A stretch of 64,000 bases of DNA, taken from assembly GCA_012295275.1 (NCBI GenBank), contig CM022678.1:11125282-11189281 (forward strand), read 5' to 3'. Of this stretch, positions 26,060-39,680 are shown one piece after another. The translations under genes were made by a program, and so were the position numbers. The stretch is from Chrysomallon squamiferum. Lineage: Eukaryota > Mollusca > Gastropoda > Neomphalida > Peltospiridae. Under the pieces are notes generated by a model, which was not told the origin of the DNA, did not search any database, and saw only the letters and a list, made by a program, of their open reading frames with translations. Each line of letters begins with the position of its first letter. Within the stretch, counting starts at the first letter, position 1.

Positions 26060-26700
26060 TTTACGTCACTTGATATTCTGTTATAACTGATCAACCCTGT
26101 TTTACATTTCACTTGATATTCTGTAATAACTGGTCAACCCTGTTTTACATGTCACTTGATATTCTGTAATAACTGACAACCCTGTTTTACATGTCACTTG
26201 ATATTCTGTAATAACTGGTCAACCCTGTTTTACATGTCACTTGATATTCTGTAATAACTGGTCAACCCTGTTTTACATGTCACTTGGTATTCTGTAATAA
26301 CTGACAACCCTGTTTTACATGTCACTTGATATTCTGTAAAACTGGTCAACCCTGTTTTACATGTCACTTGATATTCTGTAATAACTGACAACCCTGTTTT
26401 ACATGTCACTTGATATTCTGTAATAACTGAGCAACCCTGTTTTACATGTCACTTGATATTCTATAATAACTGGTCAACCCTGTTTTACATGTCACTTGAT
26501 ATTCTGTAATAACTGGTCAACCCTGTTTTACATGTCACTTGATATTCTGTAATAACTGAGCAACCCTGTTTTACATTTCACTTGATATTCTGTAATAACT
26601 GAGCAACCCTGTTTTACATTTCACTTGATATTCTGTAATAACTGAGCAACCCTGTTTTACATGTCACTTGATATTCTGTAATAACTGGTCAACCCTGCTT
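26060..26700. repeat. 43-bp minisatellite
   Basis: About 15 copies of a unit containing CAACCCTGTTTTACATGTCA followed by CTTGATATTCTGTAATAACT and GGT, GAG or GA variants. Copies are over 90% alike by eye. Confidence 0.95.
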
Positions 26701-26734
26701 TCTGTGGTCACATATCAAAGGTTCAGATGATGCT

Positions 26735-27010
26735 TTAACACGTTTTTGTACCAGATGAAACATTGGTGTGATTGTATCAGATGAAACATTGGTGTGATTG
26801 TATCAGATGAAACATTGGTGTGATTGTATCAGATGAAACATTGGTGTGTTTGTATCAGGTGAAACATTGGGCTGTTTGTATCAGGTGAAACATTGGTGTG
26901 TTTGTATCAGGTGATACATTGGTGTGATTGTATCAGATGAAATATTGGTGTGTTTGTATCAGATGAAACATTGGCGTGTTTGTATCAGATGATACATTGG
27001 TATTATTGTA
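26735..27010. repeat. 26-bp minisatellite
   Basis: About ten copies of ATCAGATGAAACATTGGTGT plus GATTGT or GTTTGT. Confidence 0.93.
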
Positions 27011-27059
27011 CCAGACACACTGATTTTACTGTACATGATTACTGCAGGTATCCAACCCT

Positions 27060-27740
27060 GTGATATTTCTTGTATATTCTGTAATAACTGAGTCAGTCTG
27101 ATTTTGCAGTGTCAGTTGATATTCTGTAATAACTGCAGTCAGCAACCCTGTTTTGCATGTCAGTCTGATATTCTGTAATAACTGCAGTCAGTCTGAACCC
27201 TGTTTTACATGTCAGTGGGATATTCTGGTAATAACTGGTCAACCCTACTTTCTGTGGTCAGTGCGATAATCAGTCTGAAAGGTTCAGATGATGCGATTTT
27301 TGCAGTCAATGCGATACTGCAGTTTTTTGATACTGCAGATGAAACAGTCAGTGTGATACTGCAGTGATGTGTTTATATCAGAAGAAACATTGGTGTGATT
27401 GTATCAGATGAAACATTGCAGTCAGTCAGTTTGATAGTCAGGTGAAACATTGGGCTGTGCAATACTGCGGTCAGTCTGATAGCGGAAACATTGGTGTGGT
27501 CAGTTTGATACTGTGGTCAGGTGATACATTGGCAGTGTGATATTGATACTGCAGATGAAATATTGGTGTGTTTGTATCAGATGGGATAACATTGGTCAGT
27601 GTTTGTATCGGATGATACTGCAGTTGTGTGATTGCAGTCAGTAGTGTGATACTGCAGTCACTGATACTGCGGTTTTACTGCAATCATGATTGTGATACTG
27701 CAGTCAGGTATCAGTCAGTGTGAGATATTGCTTGATATCC
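27060..27740. repeat. Blended or chimeric repeat stretch
   Basis: The order of landmarks at about 26680-27070 (the CCCTG..TTTCTGTGGTCA phrase, AAGGTTCAGATGATGC, GATGAAACATTGG, GGGCTG, GGTGATACATTGG, GAAATATTGG) recurs here. The copy is broken up by insertions of ACTGCAGTCAGT and GTGATACTGCAGTC, which belong to the array that follows. This looks like a mixture of two sequences; see findings. Confidence 0.7.
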
Positions 27741-27900
27741 AGTCAGTGTGATACTGCGGTCAGTGTGATACTGCGGTCAGTCAGTGTGATACTGCGGTCA
27801 GTGTGATACTGCAGTCAGTCTGATACTGCAGTCAGTCTGATACTGCAGTCAGAGTGATACTGCAGTCAGTGTGATACTGCAGTCAGTCTGATACTGCACA
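27740..27900. repeat. ~17-bp minisatellite (GTGATACTGCAGTCAGT)
   Basis: About nine copies of GTGATACTGC(A/G)GTCAGT, some with TCTGATAC. Confidence 0.9.
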
Positions 27901-30900
27901 GACCTGCTTACCAGGCTCTGTCAGATTCCAGTGGTCATCTTCTGTGTATTACTTTCACACACAGGCGCCAGCAGTGACATGATTGCTTTGTAACTGTGGT
28001 TTCTGACTTGCATGTATAATCAGGTATTTATTATTTCCATGCTGGTATAGTCAGCAGACCAGCAATTGCTTTGCTGTTTCCTATTAACCACTAAATCTGC
28101 TGAATAAATCAGTGAACAGATTTTGTATGGGTTCCAGCAGATCTGTGTTTAAAGTGTCCCCTAGATGAAACATTATTCTATTAAATAAATGTGTGTTAAT
28201 ATCAGTATAATATTCTCTGTTTCAAGAAAGTCTTTTTGCCCGTGTCAGGTTGCCTGTATTACAGTTTAGTTTAGTTTTTCTTGTTCTTTTCAAAGAAAAA
28301 GATTTCTCTGTAACCATGGTTTTGGTTTGAATTGCCGCACAATCTGCAATGATTTCTGTGTTTGCCAAAGTCGACTTACTTAATGGAAATCTTTACAGTG
28401 TGGAATCTCACAGACATGATTGCGTAACTGAAGAGTCTGGATAAATGAAGAAAAGAAGCTTTTGTTCACTGTCACAGTCTTTCTGCAGTTGCTGAAGACA
28501 TTTTCTGGATTTTATTTCTCTCTTTATTTCATCGTAGCACTGGCTTTTCAGTTCTGTTTCACACAGAACCGGAAAACATCTGTGTCTGCAGATCTCCACT
28601 CAAAAATAGTGGAAGATAAAATTCAGAAAAGTACTCTACACATGTTAATCATGCACGTTTATTTTATCTTTTTGCTAAAAGCAGGTTTATATTTTAAATT
28701 CTTTATATTTTTTTTGGGTCGGGGAGATTAATGTGGAAAATTCCTCTGTCAAATTTTTTTGGCAACTGGTATTCATTTGTAGATACGTCTATCATTCATT
28801 TTGTACATATTCAATAATGAAAATACACAGAAATCAATTTAGTTGTAATAAACAAAGTGGAAAGCTACTTGCTCTTAGCTTCCAGACAAATTCATATTTC
28901 ACTAACGGCAGCAGCAGTTTGGGGAGATATTTAAGGAAATAAATTTCCTCTTGGTACCAGTTTTTTGGTCAATAGATTAATAGAGAATTGTGCTGAGCGA
29001 TCTCTTCCAGTTGATGTAACCTGATGAAGATGATAAAGTGAGTGGCTTATTTCCAGTTTACATTCAGTTTCACGCAGTCTGGAGCTGGGGCCGGCCTGCT
29101 GGGGAAATGAGTAAATAGTAGTTATTGTTTTTCTGTGAGTCCAGGTTAAACTACTGCCATCTTTTATTTCATTCCTAGAATTAGTAATGTGCCGCTATTG
29201 TCTGTGTGAGCAGTTATGTAGCGTTTTGTCTGTCTGTCTGTCTGTCAGTAGGTGAATGTGTACTGAAGTGCAAAGGAAGTTAATTAGACATAAGAATTTA
29301 TTATTTCTTCCAAACAGTTTTTAGTCACATTCATGTTTGTCTGGGGAAAAGAAGAAGAAAAAAGTGATCTGTTTTTATTTGTAAACTCTACATAAGACTA
29401 ACACTGTACAAAAGTTTATGTTATGTTTCAAAGTAAAAACGAAACACAAACAGATTTATCTTTATCCAGAATTCTTCACAAACCATCTTTTGTCAGTTTT
29501 ACTTGTACACGAAAACTTCCAGCTCAGTAAGAAGATTACCAGAGTGGGCAGAGGTGGGTTTTTTTTTTTTTTTTTCTCTCTCAAGACTGCAGTTTAATAA
29601 TCTCACTTATCTACAACTGTGGCACTTGCCCACTTCATCCTGCTGAGAAATATTGATTCCTGGCGCTTTCTTTGGACATCTGGTTCGGAACTGTTGCAGG
29701 CCCTCCACATCATTAGCTGCTGAAGACAGTAGCCGGGTGAAGCAGGGGTCAAGTGAGACCAGCCCAACCAGAACTGCCAGTCAGTGTTTGTTTACAATTC
29801 AGTTTGTTTCTGCTTGGCAGATAATTGTGTTATCTCACAGTGAGGAATGAGGCAGTTCTTGTTAGTGATGTTTGTGTGTGTGTAGACAGTCAGTGTTGGT
29901 TAATTGTTGTAGTTTTAATATTTCATTTTGTACTGTGGCCAGAATAAAAAAATAGATATTTTAAAATCTAGATTTTTATCTTTGGAAACCTGTGTTTTTA
30001 TTTCATTTTATCTTATTTTTTATTTTATTTTTTATTTTTTATTTTTTTTTATTATTATTATTTTGCTATATTATTGTTATTATTATTATTACTATTTTAT
30101 TTTATTTTTTTGTTGGTTGTTTTTTTTTAATTTAAATTTTTTATTATTTCTAATTTTTTTATTTTTTTTTTTTTTTTTTTTTTTTGCAAAAACACTACAC
30201 GTTCTCAATAAAGTAAGATATAAAACAAAATAGAAAACTGAGACAGACTGACAAAAGATGAGGAATAAAATCAGATGAAGAAAACAAACACATGAAACCT
30301 GAGTTACCAGTAATGTACAGTGAAATACCTCTATTAGTATATTCAACAACAAAAAATCTTTTACATATTTTTTTTTTTTAAATTTATTTATTTGTTTATC
30401 TATTCTAACTTCATACTGCTAAGGGATGTATCAGAAGCATGAAGAACTGAACAGAAATATGTTTTTGCATTCAGAAAGGTATTTCTGGCTGAAGTGTCTA
30501 GAAAAGCCTGGCACCGGTTCAAAATGAAACCCCATCTTTCAGTGCTGTGTATTACCAGAGCAAGGGCAGGCCAAGGGGGTGTAACCCTCCTGCAGAAATT
30601 CAGAAAAAAAACAAAGATGATGATTTATATACGTTTGCTTGTCATTAGAACTATGTCAGCATGTGTTACAGACCTTCATTTTAATTTTGGTTCAAAAGGA
30701 TACATAATAGTCCATTCCACTGTATACTGATATATATAATATACACATATATAATATGTATGTATGTAGGTGTTCATATCTATATAATTATTCCAGTTGT
30801 CAACACTGATGTGTCATGAACCTCCTCTGTTTTTTTTTTTTTTTTTTTTTGTTTTTATTTGTTTTTTGCTCTCTCTCTGACTTTGGTGTTGATTATTTTT

Positions 30901-31609
30901 GAAGCACTTATGTCATTCTGCAGCACTGAATGATTCATGAGAAGCTTGTTAGAAATGTTGCCAGATTTCCTCTTTCAGTTTTAGCAGCGTTTCGGGTAAA
31001 AATGGTTTAGTACCGAGTGTTTCGTTTAACACTGTTTCAAATTGTTTGTTACTGTTTCAAGATCAGTAGTAGAAAACATTCACTGTAAAATGAACAACAG
31101 TTTAACGATCATTTTAGCTTTTTGTTGAGAAAGATTCGAGGTCTGATGGTTTGATAATCAGGAAGGGTTTGTGTTTGAAAGTGTAGGTGGTGTAGCTCAA
31201 AAAAGAGTTAACCATGGATGTCATTAGTTTCAGATACAGCAGCAAATCAGAGAACATTATTTAATCATTTTCTAGTGGTGTCATTAAACGAATGTTTGAC
31301 CTGAAATAACTGATCATAGAAAATCAGTTGGTGTGTTTTCATAATATCCATAAACACATTTGATATAAAATAAATAATAACTGAAATTCAGTTCTGGAGA
31401 TGTTAAAAACAAAATGTTTAATATAAAATAACTGATGATAGAAAATCAGGCGTTATAAAACAAAATGTTTACTATAAAATGTGTGATGTTGAAATGTTTA
31501 AGTGCTGTTGGCTGGTTACAACTTGACAAAGAGTTTGTCGAGTGAGTGTTTCCTTTCTAGAACAATACACTGATACTCTGATAACTGAATAATGAAGTCA
31601 TGCTGTGCA

Positions 31610-31772
31610 TGTCTGTGTGTGTGTGTGTGTGTGAGAGTCTGTTTCTGTGAGTCTGTGAGTGTGTGTGTATGTGTGTGCATGTCATGTCTGTGTGTCTGTG
31701 TGTGTGTGTGTGTGTATGTCTGTGTCCGTGAGTGAGTGTGTGTGTGTGACTGTGTGTGTGTGTGTGTGTGTT
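31610..31772. repeat. GT-rich degenerate repeat
   Basis: GT dinucleotides with CTGT, GAGT and CATGT interruptions. Confidence 0.85.
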
Positions 31773-32947
31773 AGAAAGCAAGAGAGACATAAAATGATTA
31801 CATCATGTATCAGACTGTGTTTGTGTTTGTGACTATGTATGTGTGTGTGTGTATGTATCAGGATGGGAATATATCTGTTTTATGAGTAATACACATATTT
31901 TTAGAAAATTGCTTAAAGATGTTTTGTTTATGCTGTACGATATAATTTTCTATTTCAAAAGTTTTAGAAATTTCTGTAACTTGCCAAAAAAAAATCTAAA
32001 TATATTTTTACCTTTTTTTTTTTTTTATATTATACTTTTTTTTTACCCCATCCAGCCACAAAAGTTGAGTTTAATTTTTATCAAGTTTTTTTTTTTCTGC
32101 ATTTTGTATATATATATTTTTTGCGTTGTTGGATTCTGTACGCACTCAGTGACTGACACAGACTGAGACACACAGATAACACACAGCACACCTCTGATAT
32201 AGAAAGCTTAACAAGCTGATAAAATACATTCACACTGAGATAACACTCTCAGAGACCAGGGAGACTTCAGTGATACAAAAAAACACCACTCAGAAAGTTT
32301 CCATAGTTACTTCAGTTACAACTGATCTACATTCAACTTGCTTGGGACCGAATTGTCTTTTTACTCAACAGTTTTTTGATTATGCCAATTACGACAGTAT
32401 GGAATGTGTGTTTTTTTTCATACCTCTGTTATTTTTAGATGAAGAAAATTGGGGAAGCTTTTAATGATTAAAAATTCAGTTTTTCAGACAAATGCTGCAA
32501 CTATTTTGATTTATGCTTTCGACTTTTTAAATAAAACAGTAAAATAATGTAAGGCATGGCGTGATGGTTGTAAATCAAAATATTTTTCTTTCAGTGTTTT
32601 GATGATATAAATAGCAGAGATCTGGATCTTTGATTATTACTACATATGTAATTGCATAACAGTGGTGTTACTGTTTAACTTTAGAACAAGTGAAAACATA
32701 AATATTACCAGCTGACAAACTCTACACAACTTGACCTTCACCACTGAATGTAGGAAATACATGGCACACAGAAATATGTGCTTAAACCAAGAGATGGCTG
32801 AATAAATGTTTTTTTCTCTTTCTTTCTCTCTCTGTCTCTCTGTCTTTAACCCTTTCTCTCTCCATCCCTGTTGATCCATCTTTTTCTCTTTCTTTCTTTC
32901 TACCCTCTTTCTCTTTTCTTGCCCTTTTTCTCTCTCTCTTTCTTGCC

Positions 32948-32986
<39 letters not shown>

Positions 32987-34096
32987 CCCCCCCACACACA
33001 CACTTGTCTGAGTAAGACAACTATTACAAAATATTTCACGTAGTGTAGACTAACGTTCCAGATACAAGTATTTTTATAAAGCTGGTCTGTTTGTACTGTG
33101 AGTAATCAATGCAGTGAAGTGAAGTGAGGTGTTTGTTATTTGATGACATTTCACTGGGATGGTGCAGCATCACATTCCAGAACCTTCTCTTCTTAACCTG
33201 TCGTGATTGGTTAACAACATTCTTGTATTACTCATCATCATTGTAGTCATAGTGACAGAGATAGAGAAGAAACCGGCATCCGACACTTCTGTCTACTTCA
33301 TTGGTTAGTTAGCAGTAAGTTATACTTCATCTGCACCTTCTCGTTGGTTCAAAGGCACGTTCACAGGATTTGATGGTTTTGCAGTTCTTTCTGGAATGGG
33401 AAATTAGCTAATGGTTGTTTTGGTTACAACTGAACATGCATCTTTTACATTTGTAATTGTGTATTATATTAGATGATGGATATCCTTTCTCCTCTTCAAA
33501 CTTCAACAGAATAAGAAATATATCGTTACCAGATCTTAATTAAATAAAAAATTAAAAATTTAAGTTCAGAACAAAAAAACCCAGAAAAAGCAACAAAAAA
33601 CCCCTAAAAAAAACAATCTTCAAGATTTCTTATCCAAGTGAAAATGAAACTGAGAATGCACTTTTGATAAAAATAAAGATTTACTCATCTTTTTTCTCTT
33701 TTTTTACAAATCAAAATAGGTTTCTTACTTGTAAAAAAACAAAAAATTCTTTTTCTGATTTCTATGTAAATCTAATTTCATTTAATCTAATTCTGTTTCT
33801 TCACTTTGTTTATTTTTATTCTGTCATTTTAATTTAATTTTTTTTTTTAATTTTTGTCTGTCAGTTTTAAAAAAGTAATTTAAACTAGTTTTTTTTTTAC
33901 TTTGCTCTTGCTACTTTAACATTATCACAAAGCAGACATTTTTCTATTGATATGCAGAGCATTCCATCAGTGTTGTCTTTATAAAAATACTTGGCACGTT
34001 CAGCTCAGCATAGCACAGTGAGCAGATCAACAAACTGCACAGTTCTGTTGATTTCCCCACAAGATGAGTTGATAACTACATTTACATACTTTCTGC

Positions 34097-34098
<2 letters not shown>

Positions 34099-34163
<65 letters not shown>
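34099..34163. repeat. (GA)n microsatellite
   Basis: About 32 perfect GA units. Confidence 0.97.
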
Positions 34164-34168
<5 letters not shown>

Positions 34169-34425
34169 CAGAGGAAGTAATTAACACAGTAGCAAGCTTG
34201 ATTGTTATAATATGAGGCTTTTCTTTTGTTTTTTTTGTATCTTTTTTTTTTTTTGTGGGGGGTTGTAGGAGGATGGGGATTTGTTTTTGTTTTTTTAAGT
34301 GATTTCTGTATATCTTATTATAAACAACACCAGTTTTACATGTAAACAGACTTCAGTTGCAGAATCTGCTGCCAGAATTTTCCTTTTTAACTTTCTTTAT
34401 CCTCAGAATCTTTCCCTTCATTTAC

Positions 34426-34429
<4 letters not shown>

Positions 34430-34503
<74 letters not shown>
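34430..34503. repeat. (CT)n-(CA)n compound microsatellite
   Basis: About 15 CT units, then about 22 CA units. Confidence 0.95.
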
Positions 34504-34505
<2 letters not shown>

Positions 34506-34759
34506 CTTTAATCAGACTGATCATTCATTGTACGGTTTCTTGTTCAGTACTCACTTGCACAGGCACACCCTGCTGATGTTAACCCATTAACAGACGAAAT
34601 TAGCAAAACCTGCGAAGCAACAAGTCTCTTCGTAAACCGAGTTCTTCACAAAAGTTAGAGAGTTTTCTCATCAGATCAATAGTTAAATTCAATATGGAGC
34701 TGAGATGAATGTGGAAAGACATTTCTGGTTCCTTGCTGACTGAGCCAAACCCACAAAAG

Positions 34760-35030
34760 TCTGATCAGCTCTTTGTAATGTGTAAAGTCATCAGTCATCT
34801 ATTTGTAATGTGTAAATTCATCAACTATCTTTGTAATGTGTAAAGTCATCAGTCATCTATTTGTAATGTGTAAATTCATCAACTATCTTTGTAATGTGTA
34901 AAGTCATCAGTCATCTATTTGTAATGTGTAAATTCATCAACTGTCTTTGTAAGAAGTAAATTCATCAACTGTCTTTATTTATAGTGTATAAAATCATCAA
35001 TTTGTCTTTATAATGTGCAAAGTCATCAGT
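34760..35030. repeat. ~58-bp dimeric tandem repeat
   Basis: TTTGTAATGTGTAAAGTCAT plus CAGTCATCTA alternates with TTTGTAATGTGTAAATTCAT plus CAACTATC. Confidence 0.85.
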
Positions 35031-37016
35031 CATTTATTTATTTATTTATTTTTTATTTTTTTTTTTTTATTTTTTGTGTAATCGAAGTTACATAAATACT
35101 GTCGTAGGTTACTTTTGTTTATTTAAATAAGCGTAGGAAGTAAATGGTATTTGTGTTGAAATTAAGCTATAATTTACATTAGTAACACTTCCTACAAGAA
35201 GATTTGTGTTTTATCTCTCTGAGACAGTTTCATCAGGGAAAACAGAGCTTCCGTTTAGTTCACTGATCATTTGATATGTAGGTTAGATTCTTCATAACTT
35301 CCTTTAGGACAGAAGTTTCATATGTTTAGATAAGTCTTTCTGGGTTTTCTTTCTTCTATTTAAAATTAAATAAATAGTAAATAATTATTAGAAGAAAAAA
35401 AAAGAAAAAAAAGAAACACTTTGATTGAAAGATCAGCATTCTAAGATAATTTGTTTCATTTTGTTTCTTTTTCTTTTCTTTTTTTAAGTATTCTGAATAG
35501 CTTTTACATTGTTGTTGTTGTTGTTGTTGTTACAATCACTGCAGTTACAGTTTCTGAACCTATAGCCAAATTATATTCAGAGAAAAATCTGCTCAGAAAG
35601 TGATGCCTCATCTTTGTCTTCTGTTGTAAGACAAATTGCTGGACGTCACTTTGAACATCAATTTACTCAGACCTCCTCCACTTACAGAATTTCTCTACAA
35701 AATTCAATCAGCTACTAAATTCTTACGGGAATTCACCCACAACCTTTCGTCCCTTCAACAGTTAATAGGATGATCCACTTCAGTTACTTAGGGCTAGCCT
35801 AATTCACTTAATAGGGAAGAAGGCATTGTAAGTTTTTCTGAAAATGGAGGATTTTCTGATGTTCGAGATGTGATTATTGATAATATTGATTTCCACGAAA
35901 AGGATATTACCTTAATGTCGAACAGCAAATCCAGGATTGTAAGATTTTAGTGTCTGACATCCTCTTTGGAGATTAATCACCATTGGCAACAGGACTGCTA
36001 AAGCCATTTTCTGTGTAAGATGGATCTTGAAGAAATGTTGCTTTTGATAATACACTAGTTGTTAGGTTTTGTCTGAGAATGATAAATGTTATAAAGAATT
36101 CTTATCTGATGCATTTTTGTACACTGCCCAGTGACACTAATATTAGAAATGTTCATAAAAACCAGAATATTTCCTCTCTGTAGTACAAACAAGATAAACA
36201 TTATTCTGTATTGTTAGAAATTTAGTAGAAAGAATCAGAATGTGACTGATGGAGAAAAAAACAACAACAATAATAATTAACAAAAGAAGAAAAACAAATT
36301 ATAATTATCATAATTAAAAACAAAAGTTAATGAAGAAACATTTTTTTTTAATATTTTTGTAAACTCCTTTTTATTTTTAAATTAGAATGTTCTGATATAA
36401 TGATTTGAGAAAAAAAATAATAAGCACTGAACAAGAAAACTGTCTAAAATTTTCAGCTTAAAAGAATGAAGTAATTATTGGAAAACAATATTATTTACAA
36501 AATGTGTTAAGGAAATTTCTGTTAGTCATTATTTTACAAAAACATGAAAATAAAACAATTAAAAAAAAAATTAAAAATGTGCAAATCAACAAGATTAAGT
36601 GTTCTGACTGAGATCTTAAAGGTCTCAAGAAACACATATTTCAGTTTTCTTACGCAAACTTCCCTATCTGTCCATATTTTATTTATGTAATTTTATTATC
36701 ATCACTATTATTGTTATTTTCATCATCATTACTTATTATTGCTATTGTTATTATTATCATTATGATTACTATTACTATTATTATTAGTTGTTACTGTTGT
36801 TATTATTATCACTTGTTTTTTTAAATTATTATTACTACTATTTCTGCTGCTGCTGCTGTTGCTGTTGTTGTTGCTGTTGTTGTTGTTATTATCATTATAA
36901 TTGCTACTGTAAGAATTTATAATTTTGTAGCTAAATTACACTTCAGAGAAAAATCTTTCAAGAAAGACTAATTGTTTTTAATTTAAATATTTATTTTTGT
37001 GTTTTTATGTTTGCAG

Positions 37017-37133
37017 TGAGGCGGAACATGTTGCGCTGAAAGTAATTAAAAATGTGGAGAAGTACAGAGAAGCCGCCAAACTTGAAATCAATGTGCTGGA
37101 GAAACTCCGAGAAAAAGACAGAGATTCCAAATA
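37017..37133 (+). CDS. CLK: CLK exon: catalytic lysine and helix C
   Basis: Encodes residues 179-217 and two bases of Tyr218: [20 protein letters not shown], then [19 protein letters not shown]. Lys187 (VALK) binds ATP phosphates, and Glu202 (KLEIN) is its helix C partner. [19 protein letters not shown] is strongly conserved in CLKs. The acceptor is TTTGCAG and the donor is TA, then GTACGT. Confidence 0.97.
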
Positions 37134-37546
37134 GTACGTGTATAGAGTTTTTATTATTATTTTATTTTATTTATTTATTTATTTATTTATTTTTTTTGTT
37201 TGTTATTGTTATTGTTGTTGTTGTTGTTATTATTATTTTTTTAAAGTTCAAATAATTTTTCTTTTGTATATATTCTTGAATTATTTTTTAATTTAGTAAT
37301 TTATCAGTTTATATTATTTTTTTATTTTTTTATTTTGTCTATGTTTTCACTTTTTCTGTTGATTTTGTATATTATGTTTTCTGTTTGTTTTAATTTTATT
37401 TATTTATTTATTTTTTTTTTTTATTTTTTTTTTATTATTATTTCTTTTGGCCAAATACATTTTATTTTTCACTTCACTTGTAACTCTACATTTTTCTTAA
37501 CTTTTCACCATTATTTCATTTTAAAATTTTTAAAATTGTATTTCAG
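37134..37546 (+). other. CLK intron (short)
   Basis: 413 bp of T-rich ATTT/GTT repeats ending in TGTATTTCAG. Confidence 0.9.
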
Positions 37547-37637
37547 TCTGTGTGTCCGAATGTTGGACTGGTTCGACTATCATGGTCACATCTGTCTTGC
37601 CTTTGAAATGCTTGGTCTTAGCGTCTTTGATTTTCTG
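37547..37637 (+). CDS. CLK: CLK exon: hinge region
   Basis: Encodes residues 218-248: Y, then [20 protein letters not shown] and [17 protein letters not shown]..(L/I)(A/S)FE(M/L)LGLS.FDFL is the CLK hinge that contacts ATP. The frame is fixed by both neighbours. The donor is CTG, then GTAAGT (phase 0). Confidence 0.97.
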
Positions 37638-38850
37638 GTAAGTGAGACCAATTATCTGTAATCCTGCATGAGAAAAAATCTTCCAAAAGCAACCATCGCA
37701 TGGAATACCTTCGTTTTTAACTCTCGCTAGTCGAAGAGGTGTTTGCAACAAACACAGCAGTTCATATAAATTATTATTTTATTACGATTGTGTCATTATT
37801 TTCTCTTCTTTGTTTTAAATATTTCTACTTCTGTGTGTTTTATTGATGAGTACTTTGTTGTTAAGTGTTGTTGTTGTTGTGGAATGTAGGTTCTTGGGTT
37901 CACTTCTGGATATAAATCTGTTCATTTAGATGAGATTTTTTTTTTTTTTTTTTGGACTCCTCACTGGAAGAAATCCAATTTTATTTCTTATGTTATTTAT
38001 GGAAACTTCTTTGTAATATCGAAGTGGGACATAGCTAGAATATTTATCACTCCAACATACCTGTATTTCTGATACTGCCATAGATGTTGTAAAAATAGAA
38101 AAATATATTTTAAAATCCTGCAGTGCTAGATTAATAATTGATTAATTAATTTATTTTTTTATTTCTTTTTTTTTTTTTTTTTTTTTTGACTTTATAAGTT
38201 TTTGATAGAAAACTTTGTTGTCGTAAATTTAAATTTTCTGAAGTTCTCCATCTTGGTTATTATCTCGTCCTTAGCATTTTCTCATCACCCCTTGACCCTC
38301 CTCATTTTTTTTTTTTTTTTTTTTTCTTCAATTGCCACAGCAGTCTGAATTACATAACAGTGGGATGAATATAAATGTGACATTTAGTTACACGATCTCT
38401 GCCATTTGCTCTCACTTAAACTGTGCGTCTGGTTTGCACATTTCACTTGTCTGTAACGGCAAGAGAGAAAAAACAATGAAGCAGATGTTGTTGATTCCCG
38501 GAGAACTTTGAAAAAAATAAAAAATAAATATTAAAAAAATTTAATGTAAAACAGAGGTGTAATGGAAGGCCTGTGTGTATCTGTTTGAACACAGAGCACA
38601 GCAGTTCCAGTGTTATTTCTGACTTGCTTGGCAGAACACAGACACAGAGGTGTAATGTTATTCCTCCACATCTGTTGTGCACCAAGGATCGATCAGAAGA
38701 GTTTTTTGTGATTTCTTCATATTTTTTAAAACACTGGGTTTAGAAAATATTCCTTTTTTTTTTTTCATTTATAATAAGCAAGAAAGTGAACAAAGTTTAT
38801 TATGAAAAGAAGTTTCAGTTTCTCAGCTTCTGTCTCTTTCTCTCTATCAC

Positions 38851-38851
<1 letters not shown>

Positions 38852-38935
<84 letters not shown>
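38852..38935. repeat. (CT)n microsatellite
   Basis: About 42 perfect CT units. Confidence 0.97.
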
Positions 38936-38940
<5 letters not shown>

Positions 38941-39169
38941 TAAAGCTTGGGCTATAACCAGCAGGATCATAATGACCTTTCTTTGTACACCAGCAACAAG
39001 AGCAGTGATGGGTGTAGAACATGTTTCTGAGACTGCTGTACAAGTGTACATCCTGCATGTGTTTCCTCTTAACTGTAGTCACTTCCAGCATTTCAGATTG
39101 AGTCAGTTAACTTTAGTCACTTCTAGACTTGAGTGTGTAAATATTGTTAACTGTGTATGTTTTAACATT

Positions 39170-39680
39170 CTAGATTGATCTGTAAGACGTTAACTTCAGT
39201 CAGTCAGTTCAAGCATTCTAGATTGAATTTGTAACTAGTTAACTGTAGTCAAACCTAGACTGAGTCAATAAATAGTCAACTACAGTCAGACCAAGCATTC
39301 TAGATTGAATTTGTAACTAGTTAACTGTAGTCAAATCTAGACTGAGTCAATAAATAGTCAACTACAGTCAGACCAAGCATTCTAGACTGAGTATAAATAT
39401 TGTTAAATATAGGCAGGTTTTACATTCTAGATTGAGTCTATAAATATTGTTAAATATAGGCAGGTTTTACATTCTAGATTGAGTCTATAAATATTGTTAA
39501 ATATAGGCAGGTTTTACATTCTAGACTGAGTCTATAAATATTGTTAAATATAGGCAGGTTTTACATTCTAGACTGAGTCTATAAATATTGTTAAATATAG
39601 GCAGGTTTTACATTCTAGACTGAGTCTATAAATATTGTTAAATATAGGCAGGTTTTACATTCTAGATTGAGTCAATGCAT
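39170..39680. repeat. 47-bp minisatellite with a diverged older part
   Basis: From about 39380 there are six near-identical units containing CTAGACTGAGTCTATAAATA, then TTGTTAAATATAGGCAGGTT, then TTACATT. To the left are related units carrying GTCAACTACAGTCAGACCAA. Confidence 0.92.

Noticed and set aside
28408-28942. Short open frames in the 13.6-kb intron
   Set aside because: AT-rich, no motif, no splice-site support.
32640-33039. Arg/Glu-rich minus-strand frames (126 and 85 codons)
   Set aside because: Translation of CT-rich intronic DNA; no splice or family support.
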